Assembly: GCF_000169175.1 (NCBI RefSeq)
Contig: NZ_AAWS01000034.1
Coordinates: forward strand, 1-64,000
Direction: 5' to 3'
DNA from: Microscilla marina ATCC 23134
GTDB lineage: Bacteria > Bacteroidota > Bacteroidia > Cytophagales > Microscillaceae
DNA length: 64,000 bases
A model generated the notes under the pieces. It had not been told where the DNA came from. It saw only the letters and a list, made by a program, of their open reading frames with translations, and did not search any database. The position numbers and the translations under genes were made by a program. The first letter of the stretch is position 1; every line of letters begins with the position of its first letter. Positions 25,101 through 34,328 of this stretch are shown piece after piece.

Positions 25101-25868
25101 GCTAAATCGGTATTTGGTTTTTTCCCGGCAAACACAATAAACGACGATGACATAGCGGTGTATGCTTACCAAAAGAACACTGTAGAAGCGCTTGCCAATG
25201 GTAATGCTACCAACACCAATGATTGGGGCTTTGCCGAAGACCGTACCCAGACTATAGCATTGTCTCACGCATTGAGGCAGCAAGCCCAAAAAGCCAATAC
25301 TGTACCGAATATAGCCTTGTCAGACTTTATAGCTCCTGCCGAAACGGGTATTCAAGATTACCTGGGTGGTTTTGCGGTATCGGTGTTTGGTGCCGAAGCC
25401 ATCGCTAAAAAATTTGAAGAAGATCACGATGACTTCAACTCTATTATGGTCAAGGCGCTTGCCGATCGTATGGCAGAGGCGTTTGCTGAATTATTGCACG
25501 AAAAAGTGCGTAAAGATTATTGGGGGTACGACCAGAGCGAAACCCTGTCTAATGAAGAACTGATCAAAGAACGTTATAAGGGCATTCGCCCGGCTCCGGG
25601 GTACCCTGCTTGCCCTGATCATACCGAAAAAGTAACTTTATTTAAACTATTAGATGCGCCAAACTCTACCGGAGTAGCCCTTACCGAGAGTTTGGCAATG
25701 ACTCCGGCAGCATCGGTATCTGGCTGGTATTTTTCTCACCCTCAGTCCAAATACTTTGGCTTAGGTAAGATAGAAAAAGATCAGGTAGAGAGTTATGCGG
25801 AGCGCAAAGGCATTTCGGTAGAAGAGGCTGAGAAATGGCTTAGCCCTAACCTGAATTACGACCGTTAA
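22116..25868 (+). CDS. metH: Cobalamin-dependent methionine synthase
   Basis: A full-length 1250-residue MetH, transferring a methyl group from methyltetrahydrofolate through methylcobalamin to homocysteine. All four modules are present: homocysteine domain (~1-330; zinc ligands in VNCALG ~241 and [10 protein letters not shown] ~304-305), pterin-binding domain (~350-620), cobalamin domain (~650-890; axial His in [12 protein letters not shown] ~759) and SAM-dependent reactivation domain (~920-1230; [15 protein letters not shown]). Start at ATG 22116; the adjoining ATG at 22119 is equally possible. A SAM riboswitch precedes the gene and a terminator follows it, so it is a single-gene regulon. 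The cell therefore needs B12 for this route. Confidence 0.98.
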   Translation: MMIEQLLKKRIFVLDGAMGTMIQRYKFTEEDYRGERFKDYEHPLQGNNDLLSITQPEAIKTIHGKFLEAGADILETNTFSATTIAMADYHMEDLVYELNYESAKIAKEVATEFTNKNPNKPRFVAGSIGPTNRSASLSPDVNDPGLRNITFDQLVVAYYEQAKALVEGGVDILLVETIFDTLNAKAALFAIDKYYEDTNKRLPIMVSGTITDAAGRTLSGQTIEAFLYSVSHMPILTVGVNCALGADLMRPYIQSLAKNAPFLVSAHPNAGLPNEFGEYDQTPEEMGAIIKEFLESGFLNVVGGCCGTTPEHIAEITKIAAEYSPRVIPEQERLATYSGMEPLKVTKAINFVNIGERTNVAGSAKFRKLIKNEQYEDALAIALHQVEGGAQVIDVNMDEGMIDSEEVMTIFLNLIASEPDIARLPIMIDSSKWTVIEAGLKVVQGKSIVNSISLKEGEENFKNQANLVRRYGAAVVVMAFDEVGQADSYERRIEICERAYRILVDEVKFPPEDIIFDPNILTVATGMEEHNNYAVDFINATRWIKENLPYAKVSGGVSNISFSFRGNNVIREAMHSAFLYHAIKAGLDMGIVNAGMIEVYEDIPKDMLTLIEDVLLNRNADATDKLITFAEQVKGKGKVQVKDTKWRENPVEERLKHALLKGITEFIDEDTEEARLKYDRPLHVIEGPLMDGMSVVGDLFGQGKMFLPQVVKSARVMKKSVAHLMPFMEKEKEEAVARGELNTKGVGKILMATVKGDVHDIGKNIVGVVLGCNNYEVIDLGVMVPAQKILDTAIKEKVDVIGLSGLITPSLDEMVNVANEMERLGLDIPLLIGGATTSRIHTAVKIEPKYKGSVIHVLDASRSVPVVSNLLSDNNREKFAQDIKDEYARMREGHANRKQNKKFLTAGAARKNKFAINWDETNVVRPQFLGTKVFEDYPLEEIVDYIDWTPFFQTWELHGKYPKILTDEVVGEEATRLFADAKEMLQKIVTEKWLTAKSVFGFFPANTINDDDIAVYAYQKNTVEALANGNATNTNDWGFAEDRTQTIALSHALRQQAQKANTVPNIALSDFIAPAETGIQDYLGGFAVSVFGAEAIAKKFEEDHDDFNSIMVKALADRMAEAFAELLHEKVRKDYWGYDQSETLSNEELIKERYKGIRPAPGYPACPDHTEKVTLFKLLDAPNSTGVALTESLAMTPAASVSGWYFSHPQSKYFGLGKIEKDQVESYAERKGISVEEAEKWLSPNLNYDR

Positions 25869-25898
25869 TTGGTCTTATTTTGACTGTGATTGTAACAC

Positions 25899-25931
25899 AA
25901 AAGTTGCCGGAAGTTTTTTCGGCAACTTTTT
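25899..25931 (+). terminator. metH terminator
   Basis: AAAAGTTGCCG (25899-25909) and CGGCAACTTTT (25920-25930) form an 11-bp stem, followed by TTTATTTT. Confidence 0.8.
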
Positions 25932-26055
25932 ATTTTATACTGTACTCAATGTGTATTCTTCACAAGGATTGCCATCAATTACTTTGTAAGAATTTACTGA
26001 AATATATAGAGTTGTAGTAGAGTGAATAAAAAAATGCTGTAATTTGCAATAAACC

Positions 26056-26094
26056 TAAAACAGGGCAATTATGCGATATAATTGCCCTGTTTTA
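26056..26094. terminator. Strong symmetric hairpin between convergent genes
   Basis: A perfect 16-bp stem, TAAAACAGGGCAATTA with TAATTGCCCTGTTTTA, and a 7-base loop. There is no long T run on either side. Its position between convergent genes suggests a backup bidirectional terminator. Confidence 0.5.
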
Positions 26095-26152
26095 GTGGCG
26101 ATATTTCGTGTATTTATTACGATTTACCGTCAATGAAGAAGTGGGTGGTTTT

Positions 26153-26518
26153 TTATCTTTTAGAAAATTCGTATGTAATAAATTCCTTGTTTTTGGTAGT
26201 TATTGCTAATAAGTAGTTTCCTTTGGGTAAAATCCTTAAGTCCATCTCAATATTTTGCTTGCCCGCCTTACAAGTATAAGATTGATGAGGAACGCCTGCT
26301 GTATTTTTTATTTTAACATTATAAATCTTATCCTGAGAGTTGGTTGTATTAATAGATACCCGTTTACCTTCCGAGTGCAGGGCAGCAGTTACAGGGGTAG
26401 CTTTTACTACCTTATCTGATGCTTTTACACTAATCCTTTTTAAGTTTGATTGAGCCTGCGCAGTGTACCCTATAGTTGCCAAAATCATTACCAATACTAC
26501 GTGTATAAACCTTTTCAT
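26153..26518 (-). CDS. Small secreted protein, DUF3244-like / T9SS C-terminal-domain-like
   Basis: The start at ATG 26518 (MKRFIHVVLVMILATIGYTAQAQS) gives a clean signal peptide; a longer in-frame start at 26569 would bury it. The mature ~97 residues end in a beta-sandwich (VKIKNTAGVPHQ...IEMDLRILPKGNYLLAITTKNKEFITYEFSKR). The LPKGNYLLxI...F pattern is that of type-IX secretion sorting domains and of the free-standing DUF3244 family. It may be a free-standing version rather than a cargo tag, since almost nothing precedes the domain. Function unknown; the protein is periplasmic or surface-exposed. Confidence 0.75.
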   Translation of the reverse strand: MKRFIHVVLVMILATIGYTAQAQSNLKRISVKASDKVVKATPVTAALHSEGKRVSINTTNSQDKIYNVKIKNTAGVPHQSYTCKAGKQNIEMDLRILPKGNYLLAITTKNKEFITYEFSKR

Positions 26519-26627
26519 AATATTCAATATTTTATCTCTTAATTTGCCTGATTTACTATTATAAGTCAACCCTTTTAAGGATGTACTGTGCCTGGTTAGA
26601 AAAGTTATGACGTGGGTGTAAGGTAAT

Positions 26628-27314
26628 CTAGTCTAATAGAGAAATTCCGTTTAAGTCGGTCGTAAGGTAAGTAGTCATCACATCAAAAAAGGGGAGCATG
26701 CGTAGCAACCCTTCAGCTAGTTTCTCTACGAAATTTCGTGATAAAACTTCGGCATCACTAAACTGGTGAGTCACTAAAAACTGTTTATAGCGAATGAGGT
26801 CTATATTTTCGTTGTCTTTTTTGAACCCCTTAGGAGCCGTTTTTACCTGATTGCCCTGTAGTTGCCCAAAGTACTTCTTAAAAGATGTATTTTCCAGTAC
26901 TTGTCGCAACGGGTCAGCATCAGCGTCTATTTGTTGCCTGATCAGTAGCAGATCGGCAGCATTGGGACCAAAAAAACCTCCAGTAATAGAAGAATTGCCC
27001 GGAGCTAGCTCAAAGTGATACCCGCCCCGGCGATCAGCTCCCAAACGCTCTAGGTGTCCGCCCCAATAAGTTTTATACGGCACTTTATTTTTTGAAAAAC
27101 GCACATCACGGTAAATGCGGTAAATACTTTTTTTGCCCGACTCATTGACAATCCGATCCTTTTTGTTCATTAAAAAAATCAATTCATCTGCAAAGTCAAT
27201 CATTTCAGCTTTAGAAGCCTCATAAACTGCTTTGTTTTGAGCAAACCATTCGCGGTGGTTGTTATTCTGTAAGTCAGTCAAAAACTGAAAAGTTTGTGGA
27301 GATATTTGCGCCAT
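26628..27314 (-). CDS. DUF2461 (TIGR02453) domain protein
   Basis: A 228-residue protein of family DUF2461, widespread in Bacteroidota and other bacteria, function unknown. Signature stretches are FLTDLQNNNHREWFAQNKAVYE (~11-32), YRIYRDVRFSKNKVPYKTYWGGHL (~64-87) and GGYHFELAPGNSSITGGFFGP (~95-115). Cytoplasmic, no signal peptide. Length fits the family. The 257 bases between it and the SpoIIE gene hold a frame that looks weakly coding (DVLPKKRIVRLLNSDAYRSLNY) but has no start. Confidence 0.93.
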   Translation of the reverse strand: MAQISPQTFQFLTDLQNNNHREWFAQNKAVYEASKAEMIDFADELIFLMNKKDRIVNESGKKSIYRIYRDVRFSKNKVPYKTYWGGHLERLGADRRGGYHFELAPGNSSITGGFFGPNAADLLLIRQQIDADADPLRQVLENTSFKKYFGQLQGNQVKTAPKGFKKDNENIDLIRYKQFLVTHQFSDAEVLSRNFVEKLAEGLLRMLPFFDVMTTYLTTDLNGISLLD

Positions 27315-27571
27315 TTTGTAGTGTTTTTTTTAGAAACCAGCAATACTTTGTACCAAACAGCGCTTAGGTAAGCAAAAGTTCCACGCTTAAAAATTACGTA
27401 GTTCAGGCTCCGGTAGGCATCAGAATTCAGCAAGCGAACTATGCGCTTTTTGGGGAGTACATCAACCGCCAAAATTCATCTTAAATTATTGTATACGTAG
27501 CGAGAGACTAAGGCACAAGTACCAACCGTTCAAATAATTTTTTAATCCTGTAAAAGGGCAGTGTCAGGTAT

Positions 27572-30500
27572 TTATAGCCTTACGGCAAAAAGTGTCATGT
27601 CATCGCGGGGTTCTTGAGTACCAAGGTGTTTTTCAAAAGCAGCCTCAAATATTTGCTTTTGTTCGGGTAAAGGTAAATGAGCGTGTTTTTGGATCAACTT
27701 ATGTAGCCGTTTAGTTCCAAAACTTCGTCGGTTTTGATTGGGCATGTCACGTATGCCATCTGTGGTCATGTACAGTACCACCCCTGGTTGTAATATAAGT
27801 TTGGTGTGGGTAAACTGTTTGACTACATTTTCAAAAAAACCACCAATGCCGAGTCTGTCACCTCTGAGCACCTTTGTGTTTTCGTCTTCTACCACTATCA
27901 AGTTTCTTTTGGCACCACTATAGATCAACTCTATCGATCCATCTGGTAATGACTGCAAGCGGCACATCGCCAAGTCCATACCGTCCGAATTGTCAGAGAC
28001 TTGTTGTTTAAGACTTGCCACCACCAAGTCATCAAGTACCTCAAGAATCACCTGGGGCTCTATAATACGCATTTGTTTTACAATCTCATCTAATAGTTGG
28101 TAGCCAATCATACTCATCAAAGCCCCCGGTACCCCGTGCCCAGAGCAGTCTATTACCGACAAAAAAGTATATACCTCGTTGGTTTGCGGGTGATTGGTTT
28201 GTACTACCCAGTAAAAATCGCCCGATACGATATCTTTAGGCTTGTAAATTACAAAGTGTTCTTTAAAACAATTACTCAGCATTTGTTGATTAGGCAAGAT
28301 AGTTTTCTGTATGTTTTGAGCGTATCTGATGCTATCGGTAATCTGTACATTTTGAAATTGAAGTTTCGAAAAACTATTGGCATTTTTGAGCGCAATGGCA
28401 ATGTAAATGGTCAAATTGCGTAGCAGGTTTACCTGGTGGTCGCTGTAGGCATTGGTATAGCTACTTTGCACGCTTACTACCCCTATTACCTCATTACTTG
28501 CCATCAGTGGCAAACAAACCAATGAACGCAACAAAATATCATCCTTGTAATGATCAAGGTTATCTATATAATTGCGGTACTCTCTAGTTACATCTCCTAT
28601 GACGATCTCTTTTTGGTGTTGGACACAATGTACCACAAAGCGATTTTTTTGACTCATTGGTATAAACATCGAAGGCAAAACATCACCTTTGTATACACTA
28701 CTATCAAAGGCAATCAGTCTTTCTTTTTCGAGATATAAGCCAATTCCAAACTCCTCTGTGTCCAGCAAATATTGAATATTTTTGTATACTATTTGACTAA
28801 TGTCCTGGATAGAAAAAGTGGCGGTGATTTCTTTGCCTATTTCACTCAGTAGTTTTACATTTTTATAGGCTTGGTCTAACTGGTCTCTCTGCATGACAAT
28901 CTCTTCGTTGGCTTCCTGCAGAAAATCAGCCTGTTCAGCCAGGCTTTTTGCTTGCTCGCTTATTTCACTTTTTTGGGTTTGCAGGGTAGCATTTTTTTGG
29001 CGAATTTCCAGTGTTCGTTCATTGACTACCTGCTCCAGGTGGGCTTTTTGGTGGCTCAAACGCCTAATATTTAAATGTACAATGCCCCAAATTACCAATG
29101 CCCCTATGACGCCAAAAAGTAAGTAAGCCCACAAGGTTTGATACCAAGGAGGGGCAATCTTGAAACGATAGGTAGTTTCAGCACTTACTTGCCCGTAAAC
29201 ATTGCGTGCTTTTACCCTCAGCACATATTCGCCCGCAGGCAAGTTGGTATACTCTTTTTTACTTTCGGTACTCCAGCCAACGTATTTTTTGTTGAAGCCG
29301 TCCAGAAAATACTGAAACTCAATTTTATCTGTTTCTTCGAAATAAACGGTGGCAAATGAAAAACTAAGGTTGTTTAGTCGGTAAGGTAAAGTAGGTACCA
29401 TGTGGGCAGGTTGGTCACCTACAAATTTGTAAGCGTGCTGATGGGTAAAATTACCTCCAAATATGATGGAATCCTTCTCTGCCCTGGTCTTCACGTTTCT
29501 TATCAATACCTGAAAAGTCTTTTTAGTCAATTTTTTGATATGACTGTTGTAATGTACCACACCTTCTCTGGTTTCAAACAACACATTATTTGCATTGATT
29601 GGAATAATGTGAGGTGCCATATAATTGGCAAACAGTTCTTTGTACTTATTAAATAATTTACGCTCAAGTACATACCCTTGTCCGGCATCTTTTCGGGCAA
29701 AAATAACCCCTGCCTTTGTCCATAACCATATATTTTGTTGTGGATCTTCTTTGATCCATAAAATATACTCACAGAGCCCCAATTGTTGGGTAAGTACAGG
29801 GTGGGGCAGAAACTTGTCTTGCTCAGAGTTGTACACATACACCCCCTGGGTAGTGCCTGCTACCAATTGATGGTTGCTTAACCCAAACACCCGGTTATGA
29901 ATTGTCTGAGGCAAACCTTGTGCTTTAGCATATAGTTTTTTGCTTATTACCTGATCAAATTCAGCCGATAAAGTAAGACGGTACAGCCCATCTACTGTAG
30001 TTACCCATACATTGCCTTCTTTATCTTGGTGCATATAGCGGTTGTAGCTTGCATACCCCTTGATGGCTTGTTTGTATACCCACGTGTCTTGTTTTTTCTC
30101 AAGCAAAAGTAAGCCTTTACTGGTACTGGCAAGAATGTAACGGTTGCCTGAGGTATGCAAATAAATGAATGAATATACCGTAGTACTGGTGGCTACCAGT
30201 TGAGTAGCTGTAGTGTCTTTGATCAAGAAAATACCGTGTTTGTGGGCACATAGTACCCCTTCGGGAGTAGCCAACAGGTAAAACACAGCGCCTTTGGTAG
30301 CGGTAATGAGCTTAAAGCGTGACTGGGGACTAATGGGGTTGATGTAATTGTCGTTTGCTCGATAAAAGACCCCCTGAGACGTACCCACATAAAACTTGTC
30401 TTTATAAAGTTGGGTGGCAATGTGATTGACCGAACCTTCGAGTCCCAGGTGTTTGTTCCACAACGAAAACGGAGAGTTGGTTTCTACCCTCGCGATGCCG

Positions 30501-31492
30501 TTGTCAAGTGCAAGCCATAATGCTTGATCTTTGTCTATAAACAAATCATGTACATAATTACTACTGATGCCATTGCGTTGATTGATAAGTTGCAGGGCTT
30601 GACCAGACTGATCAATGATCAGCACCCCATTATGTTCAGTGCCTAACATTATTTTATTGCCATTGGCAATGGCACAACTGAGCTGATTTTGCTGTAAAAA
30701 GCTGTTGGCAGGGATATCCCAGGGAGTCACTTCGTTTTGATTGATGAGATACAACCCGTGTTCATAAGTAGCAATCAGTTTTTGATGATGGCGATAAGGC
30801 AGTATAGCTGTGACACTTTTATCGGCAAAAGTTTCACCTTTAGCCACCAATTGCCATTGGTGTTGGTGCGATGGATGGGTGAGTTTCATCAGGCCAGTAC
30901 CTCGTTTTGTCATGAATAGCTCATCGTTGAACACCATCAAAGGGCGTAAAAACTCCGGTGACAGCGAAATAACATCCATTTGATTATTTTTATAAATAAA
31001 CAAATACCCTGTTTTATGAAAAGCCACCAATTGCGAGGTTACAATTATTTTTTGGGTAGGCAGACCAGCCTGTTTTTGATAATCTTCGGGTACCAGATTT
31101 TTCAGTGACTTGTACTGTAAATGCCCCTTACTATCGGCCTCAAGGTACCCAAAGGCAGTGTATATACGTCCTGATTTACTTTTCGCTACCTGGTAGTTTT
31201 CTACTGGCAAGCGCCGCCACTTATTACCATCATACTGCAATACCCCACTCATATTGCCTACATACATTACCCCACGTTTGTCTTGAGCAAAACTCCAGTT
31301 TTGAGCGTGCCCTTTATAATCGTTGGGCAAGTAATTGGTTGCCTGAAGTAAACCTTCGTTTTTTATTGGAAAATTGTTCTTTTTTTGGGCATAAAGATAC
31401 GCCTGGCATAACCACAAAAGTACGGTTATAAACAGTATTTGGCGGCTTGTATATATGTATGAGGTTGACTTGATGGCAAACGACTTTAGCAT
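27572..31492 (-). CDS. Two-component-propeller / GAF / SpoIIE-phosphatase signalling protein
   Basis: A 1306-residue membrane receptor. After a signal peptide (~17-36) the periplasmic part has repeated WxxxxGV/I beta-propeller blades (DNGIARVETN, VDGLYRLT and others, ~40-690) and a Y_Y_Y domain (~700-780; YEFTNLPAGEYVLRVKARN-like). A single membrane helix at ~785-810 (LLFGVIGALVIWGIVHL) joins a long coiled coil (~820-890), a GAF domain (~900-1040) and a C-terminal SpoIIE/PP2C phosphatase (~1075-1306) with the metal motifs VSGDFYW, DCSGHGVPGALMS, TDGIRD and RDDMT. It likely senses an extracellular ligand and dephosphorylates a partner-switching protein; the SiaB-like kinase at 2595-3176 would be a logical counterpart. 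Confidence 0.93.
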   Translation of the reverse strand: MLKSFAIKSTSYIYTSRQILFITVLLWLCQAYLYAQKKNNFPIKNEGLLQATNYLPNDYKGHAQNWSFAQDKRGVMYVGNMSGVLQYDGNKWRRLPVENYQVAKSKSGRIYTAFGYLEADSKGHLQYKSLKNLVPEDYQKQAGLPTQKIIVTSQLVAFHKTGYLFIYKNNQMDVISLSPEFLRPLMVFNDELFMTKRGTGLMKLTHPSHQHQWQLVAKGETFADKSVTAILPYRHHQKLIATYEHGLYLINQNEVTPWDIPANSFLQQNQLSCAIANGNKIMLGTEHNGVLIIDQSGQALQLINQRNGISSNYVHDLFIDKDQALWLALDNGIARVETNSPFSLWNKHLGLEGSVNHIATQLYKDKFYVGTSQGVFYRANDNYINPISPQSRFKLITATKGAVFYLLATPEGVLCAHKHGIFLIKDTTATQLVATSTTVYSFIYLHTSGNRYILASTSKGLLLLEKKQDTWVYKQAIKGYASYNRYMHQDKEGNVWVTTVDGLYRLTLSAEFDQVISKKLYAKAQGLPQTIHNRVFGLSNHQLVAGTTQGVYVYNSEQDKFLPHPVLTQQLGLCEYILWIKEDPQQNIWLWTKAGVIFARKDAGQGYVLERKLFNKYKELFANYMAPHIIPINANNVLFETREGVVHYNSHIKKLTKKTFQVLIRNVKTRAEKDSIIFGGNFTHQHAYKFVGDQPAHMVPTLPYRLNNLSFSFATVYFEETDKIEFQYFLDGFNKKYVGWSTESKKEYTNLPAGEYVLRVKARNVYGQVSAETTYRFKIAPPWYQTLWAYLLFGVIGALVIWGIVHLNIRRLSHQKAHLEQVVNERTLEIRQKNATLQTQKSEISEQAKSLAEQADFLQEANEEIVMQRDQLDQAYKNVKLLSEIGKEITATFSIQDISQIVYKNIQYLLDTEEFGIGLYLEKERLIAFDSSVYKGDVLPSMFIPMSQKNRFVVHCVQHQKEIVIGDVTREYRNYIDNLDHYKDDILLRSLVCLPLMASNEVIGVVSVQSSYTNAYSDHQVNLLRNLTIYIAIALKNANSFSKLQFQNVQITDSIRYAQNIQKTILPNQQMLSNCFKEHFVIYKPKDIVSGDFYWVVQTNHPQTNEVYTFLSVIDCSGHGVPGALMSMIGYQLLDEIVKQMRIIEPQVILEVLDDLVVASLKQQVSDNSDGMDLAMCRLQSLPDGSIELIYSGAKRNLIVVEDENTKVLRGDRLGIGGFFENVVKQFTHTKLILQPGVVLYMTTDGIRDMPNQNRRSFGTKRLHKLIQKHAHLPLPEQKQIFEAAFEKHLGTQEPRDDMTLFAVRL

Positions 31493-32051
31493 TGTTAAGT
31501 TGTAAAAACCAAGGTGCTTGGTGTTGACTGATTAAAAAATAAGAAGGTGTATGTAAACTTTAATGATTTTGAGTAGCAGTATGTGTGTTGCCTGCTTCGT
31601 CAAAGTTTCGGTTACTTTCTCTTAAATGCTTGTATAAGTTATGTTTTTTGAATTAAAAACCCAAATAAAGGAAGGGGAGGCTTTTTAAAAAGAGCAAAAA
31701 AAAAGCACGCTGAATTGTCAGCGTACTTTTACTAAAAATATTGAGGGAATTATTATTACTTTTGTTAAAGCTATACTATTTATTTTTTGCCTGATGTGTG
31801 CCCCTTTCGGGAAAACTATTATTTTTTTTGCCTGATGATTAATGTCTTCACTAATAGGTACATTCAATAGGGTAAATCTCTCCCCCCCCTAGAGGATTTT
31901 TTTATAAATAAGGCTGATTTTATAGCGTAATAATTTTATTTGACTGATTTACAGTGTGTTATAAATCACTGATCGAGAGATTTTTTTTTATTAGATATAA
32001 ACACCCCAATCTTTTTATATTTGTTAGCTTACAAACTGAACCTAATAAAAT
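31493..32051. other. Divergent intergenic region with a hairpin
   Basis: 559 bases between the divergent SpoIIE and SPFH genes. A hairpin AAAGCACGCTGA/TCAGCGTACTTT (31702-31729, one mismatch) resembles a terminator although no gene ends here. The phrase ATTTTTTGCCTGATG occurs twice (~31781 and ~31823). Near the right end TATATTTG (~32017) fits a -7 box for the SPFH gene, but the -33 TTG is missing. Confidence 0.45.
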
Positions 32052-33077
32052 ATGCTTGGAATAAAATATATCAAGTTTGACTCGATGACCTACGTGATCC
32101 ATTATACCAATGGTAAAATAAGAAAAGAGGGGAGAGGGCTATCGTTCTTCTATATGGCAATGAGCTCTTCTATAGTGGCTATTCCTATGGGCAGTAGCGA
32201 TATTCCGTTTATGTTTACAGAATCTACTGTCGACTTTCAAACGATTTCTATTCAGGGGCAAATCACTTATAAAGTAACCAACCCCAAGCAATTGGCAGAG
32301 TTACTGGACTTTAGTGTAGACCGCCGGGGCAATTATAAAAGCAACGATGCCGAAAAAATTACTCAACGACTCACCAACGAAGCACAAACTGCTACTTCTT
32401 CTTTTATTCACGGGCTACAGCTCAAAGAAGCCATTCGGAGCGCACCTGATATTGAGAAAACTATAATCAAAGGTATTAGAGAATCGGAAACGGTAAAAAT
32501 GCTGGGTATTGAGCCGTTGAGTGTGAATGTAATGGCAGTAAAAGCCACCCCCGAAATGGAAAAGGCGCTGGAAGCCAAAACCCGGGAGGCTTTGCAGCAA
32601 GAGGCTGATCAGGCAACTTATGATCGTCGTAACTTTGCCGTAGAACAAGAGCGAAAAATCAAAGAAAGTGAACTGAATACGGAGATTGCGGTAGAAGAAA
32701 AACGCAAACAGATTGTAGAGAAGCAAATGGAAACCAAGATTTTGACGGAGGAGAATAACCGCAAAATTCAAGACATGCAGCTGGAAACCGACATTGCCCT
32801 GGAAGAAAAACGCAAGCAATTGGTAGAAATGCAAACAACCAATGAACGCAAACAGGCAGACACCAAAGGTTATGTATTAGATACTACCCTAAAACCTTAT
32901 AAAGACCTTGACTGGCGTACTTTGCTGGCAATTAGTGGCAACAATAGCCCAAAGCTCAACATTGCCCTGGCGTTTAGAGAGCTTGCCGAAAACACAGATA
33001 AAATTCAAAACCTGAATATTTCGCCCGATTTATTAGAGTCTTTGCTCAACGATGAATCTGAAGAGCAAAACTATTGA
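32052..33077 (+). CDS. SPFH/Band-7 domain protein
   Basis: A 341-residue protein. Residues ~5-180 carry an SPFH/prohibitin-homology domain (ESTVDFQTISIQGQITYKV, then FIHGLQLKEAIRS and LGIEPLSVNVMAVKATPEMEKALEAKTREA). Residues ~180-285 are a charged coiled coil with internal repeats of the type ETxIxxEEKRKQ (three passes). There is no membrane helix at the start, so it is either peripheral or cytoplasmic. SPFH proteins oligomerise into membrane-associated rings. The next gene, 97 bases on, encodes a NAD-kinase-like protein, and the pair looks like a functional unit. Confidence 0.9.
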   Translation: MLGIKYIKFDSMTYVIHYTNGKIRKEGRGLSFFYMAMSSSIVAIPMGSSDIPFMFTESTVDFQTISIQGQITYKVTNPKQLAELLDFSVDRRGNYKSNDAEKITQRLTNEAQTATSSFIHGLQLKEAIRSAPDIEKTIIKGIRESETVKMLGIEPLSVNVMAVKATPEMEKALEAKTREALQQEADQATYDRRNFAVEQERKIKESELNTEIAVEEKRKQIVEKQMETKILTEENNRKIQDMQLETDIALEEKRKQLVEMQTTNERKQADTKGYVLDTTLKPYKDLDWRTLLAISGNNSPKLNIALAFRELAENTDKIQNLNISPDLLESLLNDESEEQNY

Positions 33078-33174
33078 TTGCCTAAGTATCTCAAGTTTAC
33101 CTGTGGCTAAAGTATGGCAATAAGTAGCACCGTACTTTTGGGTACTAGACCATCTATTAATCAAGCAACAACCT

Positions 33175-34200
33175 ATGAAAAAAGTAGATCAGGGTAAGAT
33201 TGTTATTGTGCGCAACAAAACCCAGTTGGAAGAACTCCGGGAGCAGTTTAACACCATTGCTCAAGCAAGTTTTTTTATTCAGCAACAGCGTAACAATGTG
33301 CAGGCAAAATCAGGGTTTTTGTCTAAAAAGCAAAAGAAAGTATGGTCAGAAAACCGTGCCCGTAAAAAAGAAGACATTGGATCGTGGGAAATGGACGATT
33401 TTAAGCGAGAGCAAGACAATTACGATGCTACGCTCGAAACTGTAAAAAATCGCGCTGCCAGGTTTATGAAAATCAAAGTGCTTGAAACAGCGTATTTGCC
33501 TTCTTACTTGTTTTCGCCCAGCGACATTGTCATTGTGGTAGGACAAGATGGCTTAGTAGCCAATACTGCCAAGTATGCCCGCAATATTCCCATTATCGCC
33601 ATTAATCCTGAACCCCACCGTTTTGACGGAATATTGTTGCCTTTTACCTTACAAAATTTTGAGATGGCATTGCAAAAAGCAGTATCGGGCAAGCACCAAT
33701 ACAAAGAGGTAACAATGGCTGAAGCACTGCTCGATGATGGGCAAAGTTTGTTGGCTTTCAATGACTTATACATTGGCGTAAACTCTCACATATCTGCCAA
33801 ATATCAAATCACTTATGGAGGATCTACCGAAAACCAATCGTCAAGCGGAATGATTGTGTCTACTGGTGCTGGGGCTACCGGCTGGATGAGTTCGGTGTTT
33901 AATATGGTCAAAGGTGTTAACCAGCTTTTTGGCGAAAGCCCGCAAGTGACGGTACCTTCATTGCCGTGGGACACCAACCGACTTTTATTTACTGTGAGAG
34001 AGCCCTTTGCCAGCAAAACCGCGCAGGCAGGCATTGTGTCAGGGTTTATAGAAGAAGGTGAAGAGTTGGTGATAGAGTCTATGATGCCCCAAAATGGCGT
34101 GATTTTTAGCGATGGTATCCAGTCTGATTATTTACGGTTTAATTCTGGCAGCATCGCCCGTATTGGGCTTGCCAGCCAAAAGGCTCAATTGGTGGTTTAG
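33175..34200 (+). CDS. NAD-kinase-like (ATP-NAD kinase fold) protein
   Basis: A 341-residue protein. The N-terminal ~105 residues are helical and very basic (LSKKQKKVWSENRARKKEDIG). The rest follows the NAD/diacylglycerol-kinase fold: VGQDGLVANTAKY (~121-133) stands for the GGDGT loop, with the second Gly replaced by Gln. FNDLYIG (~194-200) stands for the NExxxG motif, and SSGMIVSTGAGATGW (~223-237) for the substrate loop. The altered motif means genuine NAD kinase activity is doubtful. Its position after an SPFH gene, with a shared terminator, suggests a joint membrane- or nucleotide-linked role. Confidence 0.75.
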   Translation: MKKVDQGKIVIVRNKTQLEELREQFNTIAQASFFIQQQRNNVQAKSGFLSKKQKKVWSENRARKKEDIGSWEMDDFKREQDNYDATLETVKNRAARFMKIKVLETAYLPSYLFSPSDIVIVVGQDGLVANTAKYARNIPIIAINPEPHRFDGILLPFTLQNFEMALQKAVSGKHQYKEVTMAEALLDDGQSLLAFNDLYIGVNSHISAKYQITYGGSTENQSSSGMIVSTGAGATGWMSSVFNMVKGVNQLFGESPQVTVPSLPWDTNRLLFTVREPFASKTAQAGIVSGFIEEGEELVIESMMPQNGVIFSDGIQSDYLRFNSGSIARIGLASQKAQLVV

Positions 34201-34233
34201 TTACAAAGTATAAAATATGGTCTTAAATTCAAA

Positions 34234-34277
34234 GAAAACAGCAAAGCCCTGGCGTAAACCAAGGCTTTGCTGTTTTC
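34234..34277. terminator. Bidirectional terminator
   Basis: GAAAACAGCAAAGCCcTGG and CCAAGGCTTTGCTGTTTTC form a ~19-bp stem with one mismatch between the convergent NAD-kinase-like and solute-binding genes. Confidence 0.75.
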
Positions 34278-34328
34278 TTCGATGATGTCAAAAAATACTT
34301 ACTTGCATAAGCACTTTTATAAAACACG

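Noticed and set aside
22995-25408. Many antisense frames inside metH
   Set aside because: They are shadows: low-quality composition and complete overlap with a full-length, well-conserved enzyme.
33175-34200. Annotating this gene as NAD kinase nadK
   Set aside because: The GGDG motif is altered to GQDG and the protein has an extra basic N-terminal region; a catalytic name would overstate the evidence.
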